From contig NZ_JAIVMC010000007.1 of NCBI RefSeq assembly GCF_020177265.1, positions 124,001 to 188,000 on the forward strand: DNA of 64,000 bases. The letters are read 5' to 3'. Both the position numbers and the translations under genes were made by a program. The notes under the pieces are model-generated. The model did not search any database, was not told the DNA's origin, and saw nothing but the letters and a program-made list of their open reading frames with translations. The stretch comes from Pseudooceanicola marinus. Lineage in GTDB: Bacteria > Pseudomonadota > Alphaproteobacteria > Rhodobacterales > Rhodobacteraceae. Of the stretch, positions 7,526-15,849 are shown piece after piece; position 1 is the stretch's first letter; each line of letters opens with the position of its first letter.

Positions 7526-8910
7526 TTTACGTATCGACCCGGGGGCAGGCCCCGGAACTGAGTTTCGAAGAGGCGATGCTGACCGGGCTGGCGCGCGATG
7601 GCGGCCTCTACGTGCCCGCCGAGATCCCGACCCTCTCGGAGGACGAGATCCGCGCCCTGCACGGCCTCAGCTACGAGGAAACCGCCTTCCGCATCATGTG
7701 GCCCTTCCTGGGCGGCACCTTCACCGAAGACGAGTTCCGCGGCTGCATCTCCCGCGCCTACGAGGGCTTCGGCCATGCCGCCCGCGCGCCGCTGGTGCAG
7801 CTGGAGCCGGGGCATTTCCTGCTGGAGCTGTTCCACGGTCCCACGCTGGCCTTCAAGGATTTCGCGATGCAGCTGATCGGTCAGCTGTTCCAGGCCGCGC
7901 TTGCCAAGAACGGCCGCCGCATCACCATCGTCGGCGCCACCTCCGGCGACACCGGTTCTGCCGCGATCGAGGCCTTCCGCGGGCTCGACAACGTCGATGT
8001 CTTCATCCTCTACCCGCACGGCCGGGTGTCCGAGGTGCAGCGCCGCCAGATGACCACGCCCGCCGACAGCAACGTGCACGCCCTGGCCGTCGATGGCGAT
8101 TTCGACACCTGCCAGGCGCGGGTGAAGGACATGTTCAACGATTTCGAGTTCCGCGACGAGGTCGGCCTCGCCGGCGTCAACTCGATCAACTGGGCGCGGG
8201 TGCTGGCGCAGGTCGTCTACTACTTCACCTCCGCCGTCAGCCTGGGCGCGCCCGAGCGCCGCGTCAGTTTCACCGTGCCCACGGGTAACTTCGGTGACAT
8301 CTTCGCGGGCTACATCGCGCGCAAGATGGGTCTGCCCATCGACACGTTGGTCGTGGCGACCAACCAGAACGACATCCTGCACCGCTGTCTCAGCACGGGC
8401 GAGTACAAGCCCGACGGCGTGACCCCCTCGATCAGCCCGTCGATGGACATCCAGGTCAGCTCCAACTTCGAGCGGGTTCTGTTCGACGCGCTTGGCCGTG
8501 ACGGGAGCGCCGTCGGCCAGCTGATGGATGAGCTGAAGGCGGGCGGCTTCACCGTGCCCCAGGGCGCGCTGCAGGCCCTGCAGGAAGCCTTCACCTCGGG
8601 CCGCTGCTCGGAGGAGGAGACGCTGTCGACCATCACCGAGATGCGCGACCTGACCGGCGAGCTGCTGTGCCCGCATAGCGCCGTGGCGGTGAAGGTCGCG
8701 CGCGAGATGCGCGATCCGGCGACCCCCATGGTGTCGCTTGCCACCGCGCATCCGGCCAAGTTCCCCGACGCGGTGGAACAGGCCAGCCATATCCGCCCCG
8801 GCCTGCCAGAGCGCATGGCCGACCTCTTCGACCGGGAGGAGCGGGTCACACGCATTACCGACGATCTGGGCGCCATCGAGGCCCTGATCCGTGAAAGGAG
8901 GGCGCATTGA
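7522..8910 (+). CDS. thrC: Threonine synthase
   Basis: 462 residues. PLP enzyme converting O-phospho-L-homoserine to threonine, the last step of the threonine pathway. K112 in PTLAFKDF binds PLP; the phosphate-binding loop GATSGDTGSAA and the N-terminal YVSTRGQAP signature of the long (proteobacterial) class are present. Start is GTG at 7522, inside the SURF1 stop region (GTGA overlap), giving the conserved VIYVSTRG N-terminus; starting upstream would add residues coded by the SURF1 tail. The stop overlaps the TTG start of the peptidase gene. Its pairing with respiratory assembly genes is a Rhodobacterales arrangement, not a functional link I can show. Confidence 0.95.
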   Translation: MIYVSTRGQAPELSFEEAMLTGLARDGGLYVPAEIPTLSEDEIRALHGLSYEETAFRIMWPFLGGTFTEDEFRGCISRAYEGFGHAARAPLVQLEPGHFLLELFHGPTLAFKDFAMQLIGQLFQAALAKNGRRITIVGATSGDTGSAAIEAFRGLDNVDVFILYPHGRVSEVQRRQMTTPADSNVHALAVDGDFDTCQARVKDMFNDFEFRDEVGLAGVNSINWARVLAQVVYYFTSAVSLGAPERRVSFTVPTGNFGDIFAGYIARKMGLPIDTLVVATNQNDILHRCLSTGEYKPDGVTPSISPSMDIQVSSNFERVLFDALGRDGSAVGQLMDELKAGGFTVPQGALQALQEAFTSGRCSEEETLSTITEMRDLTGELLCPHSAVAVKVAREMRDPATPMVSLATAHPAKFPDAVEQASHIRPGLPERMADLFDREERVTRITDDLGAIEALIRERRAH

Positions 8911-10169
8911 GCGTCGAACTGACGACCCTGAAAAACGGGTTTCGCGTTGTCACTGAAACCATGCCTGGCCTGCAATCGGCCTCCATCGGGATCTGGGTCA
9001 GCGCCGGGGGGCGGCATGAGCGGCCCGAACAGAACGGCATCGCCCATTTCCTGGAACACATGGCCTTCAAGGGCACGAAGACGCGCAGCGCGCTCGACAT
9101 CGCCGAGGTGATCGAGGACGTGGGGGGCTTCATCAACGCCTATACCTCGCGCGAGGTGACGGCCTATTACGCCCGCGTGCTGGAGGCCGACGTGCCGCTG
9201 GCGCTGGACGTGATCGCCGACATCCTGCGCGCCTCGGTCTACGATCCGCATGAGATCGAGATGGAGCGCGGCGTGATCCTCAGCGAGATCGGTCAGGCGC
9301 TGGATACGCCCGATGACGTGATCTTCGACTGGCTGCAGGAGCAGGCCTACCCGGAACAGCCCCTGGGCCGCACAATCCTGGGCCCCGAAGAGCGCGTGCG
9401 CGCCTTCAGCCGGGACGACCTGCAGGCCTTCGTGGCCGAACACTACGGGCCGGGCCAGATGATCCTGGCCGCCGCCGGTTCGGTGGATCACGCGGCGCTG
9501 GTGAAACAGGCCGAGGCGCTCTTCGGCGACATGCCGGCCCACGGACAGCCTGACATTGTGCCCGCCCGTTTCGTCGGCGGTGACCTGCGCCGGGTGAAGA
9601 CGCTGGAACAGGCCCATGTGACCTTCGGATTCGAGGGGCCGGATTACCGGTCCGAGCAGGCCTATGCGGCACAGATCTACGCCGCGGCGCTTGGCGGCGG
9701 CATGTCCTCGCGGCTGTTCCAGGAACTGCGCGAGAAGCGGGGCCTGTGCTACACCGTCTTCAGCCAGGCCGGGGCCTATGCCGACAGCGGGATGATGACC
9801 GTCTATGCGGGCACCTCCGCCGACAAGGTGGGCGAGCTTTCGGAGCTGATCCTGGACGAGATGAAGCGCGCCGCCGACGGGCTGAGCGTGGCCGAGACCG
9901 ACCGCGCCCGTGCCCAGATGAAGGCCGGGCTGCTGATGGGGCTGGAAGGCGCCAGCAACCGCGCCGAACGCCTGGCGCGGATGGTCGAGATCTGGGGCCG
10001 GGTGCCCGCGCTGGAGGAAGTCGTGGCGCGCATCGACGCGGTGACGGCCGAGGACCTGCGGGCCCATGCCGAGGTCATGGCCGCGCGCGCCCCCATGGCG
10101 CTGGCGCTTTACGGTCCCGTGGAGGGGGTGCCCGCCTTCGAGCGGCTGCAGGCCCGCCGCGCTGCCTGA
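8907..10169 (+). CDS. M16 family zinc peptidase (processing-peptidase-like)
   Basis: 420 residues. The inverted zinc motif HFLEH (H47, E50, H51) and the downstream glutamate region (ERGVILSEIGQALDTPDD) mark an active beta-type M16B peptidase, relatives of the mitochondrial processing peptidase. GGGMSSRLFQELREKRGLCY is the conserved substrate-contact segment. No signal peptide, so it is probably cytoplasmic. The start is an unusual TTG at 8907, supported by a strong AAAGGAGG 5 bases upstream and by the N-terminal VELTTLKNGFRVVTE similarity; the thrC stop overlaps it. Substrates are unknown. Confidence 0.9.
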   Translation: MSVELTTLKNGFRVVTETMPGLQSASIGIWVSAGGRHERPEQNGIAHFLEHMAFKGTKTRSALDIAEVIEDVGGFINAYTSREVTAYYARVLEADVPLALDVIADILRASVYDPHEIEMERGVILSEIGQALDTPDDVIFDWLQEQAYPEQPLGRTILGPEERVRAFSRDDLQAFVAEHYGPGQMILAAAGSVDHAALVKQAEALFGDMPAHGQPDIVPARFVGGDLRRVKTLEQAHVTFGFEGPDYRSEQAYAAQIYAAALGGGMSSRLFQELREKRGLCYTVFSQAGAYADSGMMTVYAGTSADKVGELSELILDEMKRAADGLSVAETDRARAQMKAGLLMGLEGASNRAERLARMVEIWGRVPALEEVVARIDAVTAEDLRAHAEVMAARAPMALALYGPVEGVPAFERLQARRAA

Positions 10170-10753
10170 TGTTGCGGTCCCGGCGGAAAGTACGGATCGA
10201 GACGGGGCGCATGGTGCTGCGCCTTCCGGTTCATGCCGATTTCCATGCCTGGACCGATCTGCGCGCCGAAAGCCGCGACTTCCTGACCCCCTGGGAGCCG
10301 GGCTGGTCCCGTGATCACCTGACCCGGCGCAGTTTCACCAACCGTGTCTACTGGGCGCAACGCTCGGTCACCGGGGGCACGGCCCTGCCGCTGTTCCTGG
10401 AACGGAGCGGCGACGGGGCCCTGCTGGGGGCGATCACGCTCGACAACATCCGCCGCGGCCCCAGCATGTCGGGCGTCCTGGGCTACTGGATCGGCGAGCG
10501 GTTCAAGCGCCAGGGCTACATGCGCGAGGCGATCGAGGGGGTGGTGCAGCACGCCTTCCACCGCATGGACCTCAGCCGGATCGAGGCTGCCTGCCTGCCC
10601 GAGAACACCCCTTCGCGCCGTCTGCTGGAAAGCTGCGGCTTCAAGTACGAGGGCGTCGCGCAGAGCTACCTGCAGATCAACGGACGCTGGCGCACCCATG
10701 TCCTCTATGCCTCGCTTCGGCTGGACCGGCGCGGGCGGACGGAGGCGGGGTAG
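10169..10753 (+). CDS. GNAT acetyltransferase, RimJ/RimL-like
   Basis: 194 residues. Acetyl-CoA-dependent N-acetyltransferase of the ribosomal-protein-alanine type: RIETGRMVLRLPVHADF at the start, YWIGERFKRQGYMREAI (acetyl-CoA pyrophosphate loop, about 109-125) and ENTPSRRLLESCGF near the C-terminus are family hallmarks. The ATG overlaps the stop codon of the peptidase gene by one base. True substrate unknown; RimJ-like proteins acetylate ribosomal proteins or other N-termini. Confidence 0.88.
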   Translation: MLRSRRKVRIETGRMVLRLPVHADFHAWTDLRAESRDFLTPWEPGWSRDHLTRRSFTNRVYWAQRSVTGGTALPLFLERSGDGALLGAITLDNIRRGPSMSGVLGYWIGERFKRQGYMREAIEGVVQHAFHRMDLSRIEAACLPENTPSRRLLESCGFKYEGVAQSYLQINGRWRTHVLYASLRLDRRGRTEAG

Positions 10754-10766
10754 ACGCGGCTCGCTC

Positions 10767-10831
10767 GGGCAGGGGCGTTGCCCCGCCGCCGGAGGGCGGC
10801 AGAGAGGACGGAAGGGGGCAGAGCCCCCTTG
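10767..10831. repeat. GC-rich palindromic repeat, degenerate copy
   Basis: GGGCAGGGGCGTTGCCCC at 10767-10784, then GGGGGCAGAGCCCCC at 10815-10829, located between the convergent ends of the acetyltransferase and flavin reductase genes. It resembles the exact repeats at 17567 and 63831. It may also serve as a two-way transcription stop. Confidence 0.55.
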
Positions 10832-10844
10832 CCCAAGGGTCCCC

Positions 10845-11450
10845 TCAGCTCTGACCGGGGCGGTTCAGGGGGAAGAGATCGGTGATGGCGGAATAGTCGC
10901 GGTAGCCCAGACGTGACAGGGTTTGCACCTTGGCCACGTCGAACATCCCCTCCGTCAGGGCGGCCTCGTCGATATGCACGCCCACGACCTCGCCGATGAC
11001 CATGACGTTGGGGGCCCCGGCCAGGTCGACGATCTGCGTCATCCGGCATTCCAGCGCCGCGGGCGCCGCGGCAACCCGCGGACAGTCGATCATCTGGCAC
11101 TGTGCCTTCTCCAGACCGGCCACCGCGAACTCGTCCTCGCCGGCGGCCAGCGCGGCGGAACTGGCGTTCATCGCGTCGCGCAGGGCGTAGGACACGATAT
11201 TGCAGCAGAAGACCCCGGTCTCCCGGATCTGCGCCACGCTGTCCTTGGTGCCGTCACGGTCGGGCTTGGCGCTGCTGGAGGCGAACATGACCTGCGGCGG
11301 GCTGTCCGCCACGGCGTTAAAGAAGGAATAGGGCGCCAGGTTGTCCCCCAGGTGCCCCCGGGTCGAGATCCACCCGATGGGGCGCGGCGCGATCAGCGCC
11401 TTGAACGGGTTGTGCGGCAGACCGTGGCCGTCTTTCGGTTCGTAGAACAT
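10845..11450 (-). CDS. Flavin reductase / flavin-binding domain protein
   Basis: 201 residues. FMN-binding split-barrel protein of the flavin reductase-like family: IAPRPIGWISTRG and NLAPYSFFNAVADSPPQVMF are the typical FMN-contact segments, and KDSVAQIRETGVFCCNIVS follows the family pattern. Such proteins reduce free FMN with NAD(P)H for two-component monooxygenases or act as uncharacterised flavoproteins; no partner monooxygenase is adjacent. The gene is divergent from an acetyltransferase with only 70 bases between starts. Confidence 0.85.
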   Translation of the reverse strand: MFYEPKDGHGLPHNPFKALIAPRPIGWISTRGHLGDNLAPYSFFNAVADSPPQVMFASSSAKPDRDGTKDSVAQIRETGVFCCNIVSYALRDAMNASSAALAAGEDEFAVAGLEKAQCQMIDCPRVAAAPAALECRMTQIVDLAGAPNVMVIGEVVGVHIDEAALTEGMFDVAKVQTLSRLGYRDYSAITDLFPLNRPGQS

Positions 11451-11520
11451 GCGTCTCTCCCATGGGTTTGCCGAGCAGGTAATCCCGTGCTAGGGGCGTT
11501 TCCAACCCAAAAGACTGATC

Positions 11521-12021
11521 ATGAGCGCAGAGACGATGTTCACTCTCACCCCCGAAACCGCGGATGACTGGTGGGAGGTCGAAGCGCTGTATGACCTCTG
11601 CTTCGCCCCGGGGCGGACCGCGCTCAGCTCCTACCGGCTGCGCGAGGACGTGGCGCCCGTGGCGGGCCTGTGCCAGGTGGCGCGGGACCGGGACGGCAGC
11701 GTCGGCGGGGCGATCCGCTATTGGCCGGTGCAGGCGGCGGGCCTGCCCGCCCTCCTGCTGGGCCCCGTGGCCGTTCACCCGACCCACCAGGGCGAGGGGC
11801 TGGGTGGCCTGCTGATCAACGCCTCGCTGCATGCCGCCCGCGACAACGGCTGGGACCGGGTTCTGCTGGTCGGTGACGCCCCCTACTACAGCCGGTTCGG
11901 ATTTTCGAAACTGCCGGACATCCGCATGCCCCCGCCCACCAACCCCGACCGGGTGCTGGGGCTGGCGCTGACGTCCGGTGCCTGGGACGGGCTGACGGGC
12001 GAGGTGACACGCGCCGCGTGA
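11521..12021 (+). CDS. GNAT family N-acetyltransferase (YhbS-like)
   Basis: 166 residues. The acetyl-CoA binding region is LGPVAVHPTHQGEGLGGLLI (about residues 80-99), with VLLVGDAPYYSRFGF after it, a pattern typical of the predicted acetyltransferases of COG3153. The substrate is unknown. It stands alone between divergent flavin reductase and the EcsC-family gene. Confidence 0.85.
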   Translation: MSAETMFTLTPETADDWWEVEALYDLCFAPGRTALSSYRLREDVAPVAGLCQVARDRDGSVGGAIRYWPVQAAGLPALLLGPVAVHPTHQGEGLGGLLINASLHAARDNGWDRVLLVGDAPYYSRFGFSKLPDIRMPPPTNPDRVLGLALTSGAWDGLTGEVTRAA

Positions 12022-12080
12022 GCGCCCTGCGGGCCCCATCACGGCTGCGCCGCTTGCCCGCGGGATTTTTCCGACAAGGA

Positions 12081-12148
12081 GAAGATGGGGCGGGGCACAC
12101 CGGGACGACCGTCCGCCCTTTCCTTTCAGCGCTGTCGCCCCCATCTTC
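12081..12148 (+). other. Long-range inverted repeat in the leader of the EcsC-family gene
   Basis: GAAGATGGGG (12081-12090) pairs perfectly with CCCCATCTTC (12139-12148); inside it GGGCGG (12088-12093) could alternatively pair with CCGCCC (12113-12118). The structure ends 21 bases before the ATG and just before AGGAGG, so folding could affect transcription or ribosome access. No known riboswitch class is recognised. Confidence 0.45.
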
Positions 12149-12169
12149 AGGAGGCAGACGGAGGATCCC

Positions 12170-12964
12170 ATGACCACAGCCGCCCCGACCCCCCTTGTCT
12201 TGCCCCGTGACGTGGCAGAGGACATCACGGAACTGGCCCGCATCCACCGCCGCGCGGGCGGGCCGGGCTTGCAGGTGCTGACCCTTCTGGGCACCCGCGC
12301 CGAAGGGCTGCTGGAACGGCTGCCTCTGGGCGTGCGCACCCGCCTCGACAGCGCCACGGAAAGCGCGCTGGAGGTGGCGATGACCGCCGCGCAGCGCTCT
12401 CGCGGGCTGGTGAAGGATCAGCCGGGCTGGCTCGACCGGGTGGTGACCACGGGCCTCGGTGCCGCCGGGGGGCTGGGCGGGCTGCCCTCGGCCCTGGCGG
12501 AGCTGCCGGTGACCACGACGGTGCTGCTGCGGTCGATCCAGGGGGTCGCGGCTGAAGAGGGGTTCGATCCCTCCGAACCCAATGTGCAATTCGATTCCAT
12601 GCGCGTCTTCGCCTCCGCCGGGCCGCTGGCCGAGGATGACGGGGCCGAGACGGCCTTCCTGGCCACCCGCCTGACCCTGACGGGGGCGACCATGCACGGG
12701 ATGATCTCTGCGGTGGCGCCGCGCCTGGCCGCAGCCCTGGGGCAGAAGCTGGCCGCGCAGACCGTGCCGGTGCTGGGTGCCGCTGCGGGGGCTGCCGTCA
12801 ACTATGCCTATACCAGCTACTACCAGGACATGGCGCGCGTGCACTTCCGCCTGCGCCGCCTGTCCATCGACTCCGATCAGACCCCGGAGACGCTGACCGA
12901 GGCCCTGCGCGCCGAGCTGACGAAGCGCCCCGTGCGCCAATCGGAAAGCCGCTCTGGCCGCTAG
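12170..12964 (+). CDS. EcsC family protein
   Basis: 264 residues matching the EcsC family: an N-terminal helical region, a glycine-rich hydrophobic core (LGAAGGLGGLPSALAELPVTT, split here over about residues 97-118, and GAAAGAAVNYAYTSYYQDMA near 205-224) and the conserved central GFDPSEPNVQFDSMRVF segment. EcsC is named after the third gene of a Bacillus ABC transporter operon; its biochemical role is unknown and no transporter is adjacent here. RBS GGAGG lies 6 bases before the ATG. Its last four bases overlap the convergent MBL-fold gene. Confidence 0.85.
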   Translation: MTTAAPTPLVLPRDVAEDITELARIHRRAGGPGLQVLTLLGTRAEGLLERLPLGVRTRLDSATESALEVAMTAAQRSRGLVKDQPGWLDRVVTTGLGAAGGLGGLPSALAELPVTTTVLLRSIQGVAAEEGFDPSEPNVQFDSMRVFASAGPLAEDDGAETAFLATRLTLTGATMHGMISAVAPRLAAALGQKLAAQTVPVLGAAAGAAVNYAYTSYYQDMARVHFRLRRLSIDSDQTPETLTEALRAELTKRPVRQSESRSGR

Positions 12965-13800
12965 TCGGGATCGCGCAGCGCCTCCGGGCGCAGCACCATG
13001 ATCGTGGGCCGGTCCGGCAGATCGCGCAACGACACCTCAAGCGCGTTCTCCTCGCGCAGCTCGATGGCGAACGCGCCCGACAGCCGGTCGAGAAAATAGC
13101 CCAGGCTCGCCCCCGAGAACCAGTGCATCGGCAGCACGATCGAGGCCTTCATCCGTTCCACCACCCGCGCCATGGTGGGCGTGTCCAGCGTCAGCCCGCC
13201 GTCCACCGGCACCATCACCACGTCCAGCCGCCCGATGGCCGCGTATTGCTGGTCGTTGGGTTCATGGTGCAGATGGCCCAGGTGGCCGATGCACAGGCCG
13301 CCGACCTCGAAGATGAAGATCGAGTTGCCGTTCTCCTCCACCCCGCCCATGCGGGAACGGATATCGGTCGACACGTTGCGGATCAGCATGTCGCCCACCT
13401 CCAGCATGTGGTTGACGGGCTGGCCGAAATCCTCGGACCAGCCGGGCAACACATGGGGGATGGCTGGATCAGGGAAGGCGGTGAAATGGCTGGAATGGGC
13501 GTGGTTCATGGTCACCACGTCGGGCAGGTAGTCGGCGGTGCCGATATAGCCCGGATAGTCGGTGACCGCCCCCACGCCGCCGGGCGACTGGATCAGGAAG
13601 GCGGAATGGGTCAGGTAGCTGATCCGCACGGTATACTCCGGCACCGGATCGCGGAACGAGGCCAGCTGGACGTACTCCGCCCCCGGCGTCGATTGCGCAA
13701 TGGCGATGCAATGGCTGACCGGCACCTGCGCGTTAACAGGCAGCGGCGCCAGGATCGGCAGGAGCGGGACGGCCCCCAGGGCCAGCAGGCGTCGAAACAT
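12961..13800 (-). CDS. Exported MBL-fold metallohydrolase-like protein with altered metal motif
   Basis: 279 residues with a cleavable signal peptide (about 1-24, ending VNA-Q). The rest follows the UlaG/YtkL-like branch of the metallo-beta-lactamase fold: SYLTHSAFLIQSPGG, the metal-loop NHAHSSHF, GHLGHLHHEP and a C-terminal LPMHWFSG. The normal HxHxDH signature reads HAHSSH, so the aspartate that binds the second metal is serine. It may be a one-metal enzyme or a divergent protein. Periplasmic location is predicted. Convergent and overlapping by 4 bases with the EcsC-family gene. Confidence 0.8.
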   Translation of the reverse strand: MFRRLLALGAVPLLPILAPLPVNAQVPVSHCIAIAQSTPGAEYVQLASFRDPVPEYTVRISYLTHSAFLIQSPGGVGAVTDYPGYIGTADYLPDVVTMNHAHSSHFTAFPDPAIPHVLPGWSEDFGQPVNHMLEVGDMLIRNVSTDIRSRMGGVEENGNSIFIFEVGGLCIGHLGHLHHEPNDQQYAAIGRLDVVMVPVDGGLTLDTPTMARVVERMKASIVLPMHWFSGASLGYFLDRLSGAFAIELREENALEVSLRDLPDRPTIMVLRPEALRDPD

Positions 13801-13993
13801 CGGCGGATCCTCCTCTGCAGCAGCCTAGCACGCGCTGCGCCCCCGACCGCCCTCAAGCCCGCGTGAGACCCCGATCACGTCCCCGTGCTGCCCGCCTTTT
13901 CACCAGGGACGCCACCCGTGCAGCGGACCGGCCCCTTCCGATGGCCCAAATTGTCCCGGGGGAGGCGCCGAGCCCGTCCGTCCGCCAAACGAA

Positions 13994-14025
13994 AACGGCC
14001 GGCGCGGGGGGACGCGCCGGCCGTT
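13994..14025 (-). terminator. Rho-independent terminator of the SulP gene
   Basis: Perfect 13-bp stem AACGGCCGGCGCG / CGCGCCGGCCGTT with a 6-base loop, followed on the minus strand by TTTTC. It starts 21 bases after the SulP stop codon. Confidence 0.9.
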
Positions 14026-14045
14026 CAGATGTCATGCCTCGGGGG

Positions 14046-15680
14046 TCAGTGTCCGCCTAAGATGCCCGTGCGGACGTGATAATCCACCGCCAGCTCGTAT
14101 TCGGGGTCATCGTCGCTGTCGACCATCAGATGACCGGCTTTCTTCAGCAGGTCATGGCAGTCGCGGCTGAGGTGACGCAGCTGGATCGTCTTGCCCTGGG
14201 CCTCGTACTTCGCGGCCACGGCCTCGATCGCCTGCAGGGCCGACTGGTCGACCACTCGACTGTCGTCGAAGTCGATAATCACCTGCGCCGGGTCTTCCTC
14301 GGGCTTGAACAACTCGATGAAACCGTCGGTGGAGCCGAAGAACAGCGGGCCGGTGATGCGGTAGACCTTGGCGCCCGCCTCGTTGATATCGGTCGAGGCC
14401 GAGATCCGGCGCGCGGCGTTCCACGAATAGGTCAGCGCCGAGACGATGACACCGGCGACCACGGCGGTCGCGAGGTCGGTCATCACGGTCACGACGGTCA
14501 CCAGGATGATGACCACGGCGTCTGTCAGTGGCACGCGCGTCAGGATCTTGAAGCTGTTCCAGGCGAAGGTGCCGATGACGACCATGAACATCACGCCCAC
14601 GAGCGCGGCCAGCGGGATCTGCTCGATCAGCGGCGCGGCAAAGAGGATGAAGCCCAGCAGGCAGAGCGCGGCGAAGATCCCCGCGATCCGCGTGCGGCCG
14701 CCCGATTTCACGTTGATCATCGACTGGCCGATCATGGCGCAGCCGCCCATGCCACCGAAGAAGCCGGTGATCACGTTCGCCGTGCCCTGGGCCACGCATT
14801 CCTGCGACGCGCCGCCCTTCTGGCCGGTCATCTCACCCACCAGGTTGAGGGTCAGCAGGCTTTCGATCAGGCCGACGGCGGCCATGATGATGGCGTAGGG
14901 CAGGATGATCTGGAAGGTTTCCCAGGTCAGCGGCACCATGGGGATGTGGAAGGGAGGCAGAGTGCCCTCGATGCCCGCCATGTCACCGACGCGCGGCACG
15001 TCCAGGCCGAAGACGATCACGATGACGGCGGTGATCAGGATGCCCGCCAGCGGCGCCGGAATCAGCTTCGTCACCCGCGGGATGAAGTGGATGACCGCCA
15101 TGGTCAGCGCCACCAGCCCCAGCATCAGGATCATCTGCGGCCCGGCCAGCCATTCGCCGCCCGAGGCGCCATGGCCCCCGGCTTCGGTCGTGCCGGGCAC
15201 CTTGAACTGCGACAGCTGCGCCAGGAAGATCACGATGGCCAGACCGTTGACGAAGCCCAGCATCACCGGGTGCGGCACCAGGCGGATGAATTTTCCCCAC
15301 CTCATGAAGCCGACGAAGATCTGGATCAGCCCCATCAAGACCACGGCGGCGAAGAGGTATTCGATGCCATGGGTCGCCACCAGCGACACGATGACCACGG
15401 CGATGGCGCCGGTGGCGCCCGAAATCATGCCGGGGCGCCCGCCCAGCACGGCGGTGACCAGCCCGATGATGAAGGCGGCGTAAAGGCCGACCAGCGGGTG
15501 CACATTGGCCACGAAGGCAAAGGCCACGGCCTCGGGCACCAGGGCCAGGGCCACGGTGAGGCCCGACAGCAGTTCGATCCGCAGCCGGTCCGGGGAGAAG
15601 CTGTCGTTCGTGGTCGGCGCGAGGCGCAGGTCGGGCAGGGTGATGCGATCGGCGAATCTCGCCAGAATGGCTTTGCGCAT
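14046..15680 (-). CDS. SulP family inorganic anion transporter with STAS domain
   Basis: 544 residues. Ten or more membrane helices (about 35-420) are followed by a cytoplasmic STAS domain (about 430-540). SulP marks: GLTVALALVPEAVAFAF and LYAAFIIGLVTAVLGGRPGM near the N-terminus, and the conserved VVGMIESLL-like AVGLIESLLTL. Members carry sulfate, bicarbonate or other anions, with H+ or Na+. The neighbours do not fix the substrate; no carbonic anhydrase or sulfate reduction gene is adjacent. Divergent from mtnP with a 169-base gap. Confidence 0.9.
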   Translation of the reverse strand: MRKAILARFADRITLPDLRLAPTTNDSFSPDRLRIELLSGLTVALALVPEAVAFAFVANVHPLVGLYAAFIIGLVTAVLGGRPGMISGATGAIAVVIVSLVATHGIEYLFAAVVLMGLIQIFVGFMRWGKFIRLVPHPVMLGFVNGLAIVIFLAQLSQFKVPGTTEAGGHGASGGEWLAGPQMILMLGLVALTMAVIHFIPRVTKLIPAPLAGILITAVIVIVFGLDVPRVGDMAGIEGTLPPFHIPMVPLTWETFQIILPYAIIMAAVGLIESLLTLNLVGEMTGQKGGASQECVAQGTANVITGFFGGMGGCAMIGQSMINVKSGGRTRIAGIFAALCLLGFILFAAPLIEQIPLAALVGVMFMVVIGTFAWNSFKILTRVPLTDAVVIILVTVVTVMTDLATAVVAGVIVSALTYSWNAARRISASTDINEAGAKVYRITGPLFFGSTDGFIELFKPEEDPAQVIIDFDDSRVVDQSALQAIEAVAAKYEAQGKTIQLRHLSRDCHDLLKKAGHLMVDSDDDPEYELAVDYHVRTGILGGH

Positions 15681-15849
15681 GTCTCGTCCTGTCTGGGATG
15701 TCTGTTCACGGTTCCGATAGCGGTTTTGCCCTCATGCAGCAACCTTGCAGCCCGTGAAACAGGAGGTTTCGAGGCGTTTCGGCCCCATGCCTTGCAGCTC
15801 GCGCAGCCGGACGGCAAGCTGACGGCGACTGACGAGGAAAGGGCAGAGC

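Noticed and set aside
12557-12570. GGTTCGATCCC-like string suggesting a tRNA T-loop.
   Set aside because: It lies inside the EcsC-family coding region and no acceptor, D or anticodon arms are found around it. No tRNA was found in the window.
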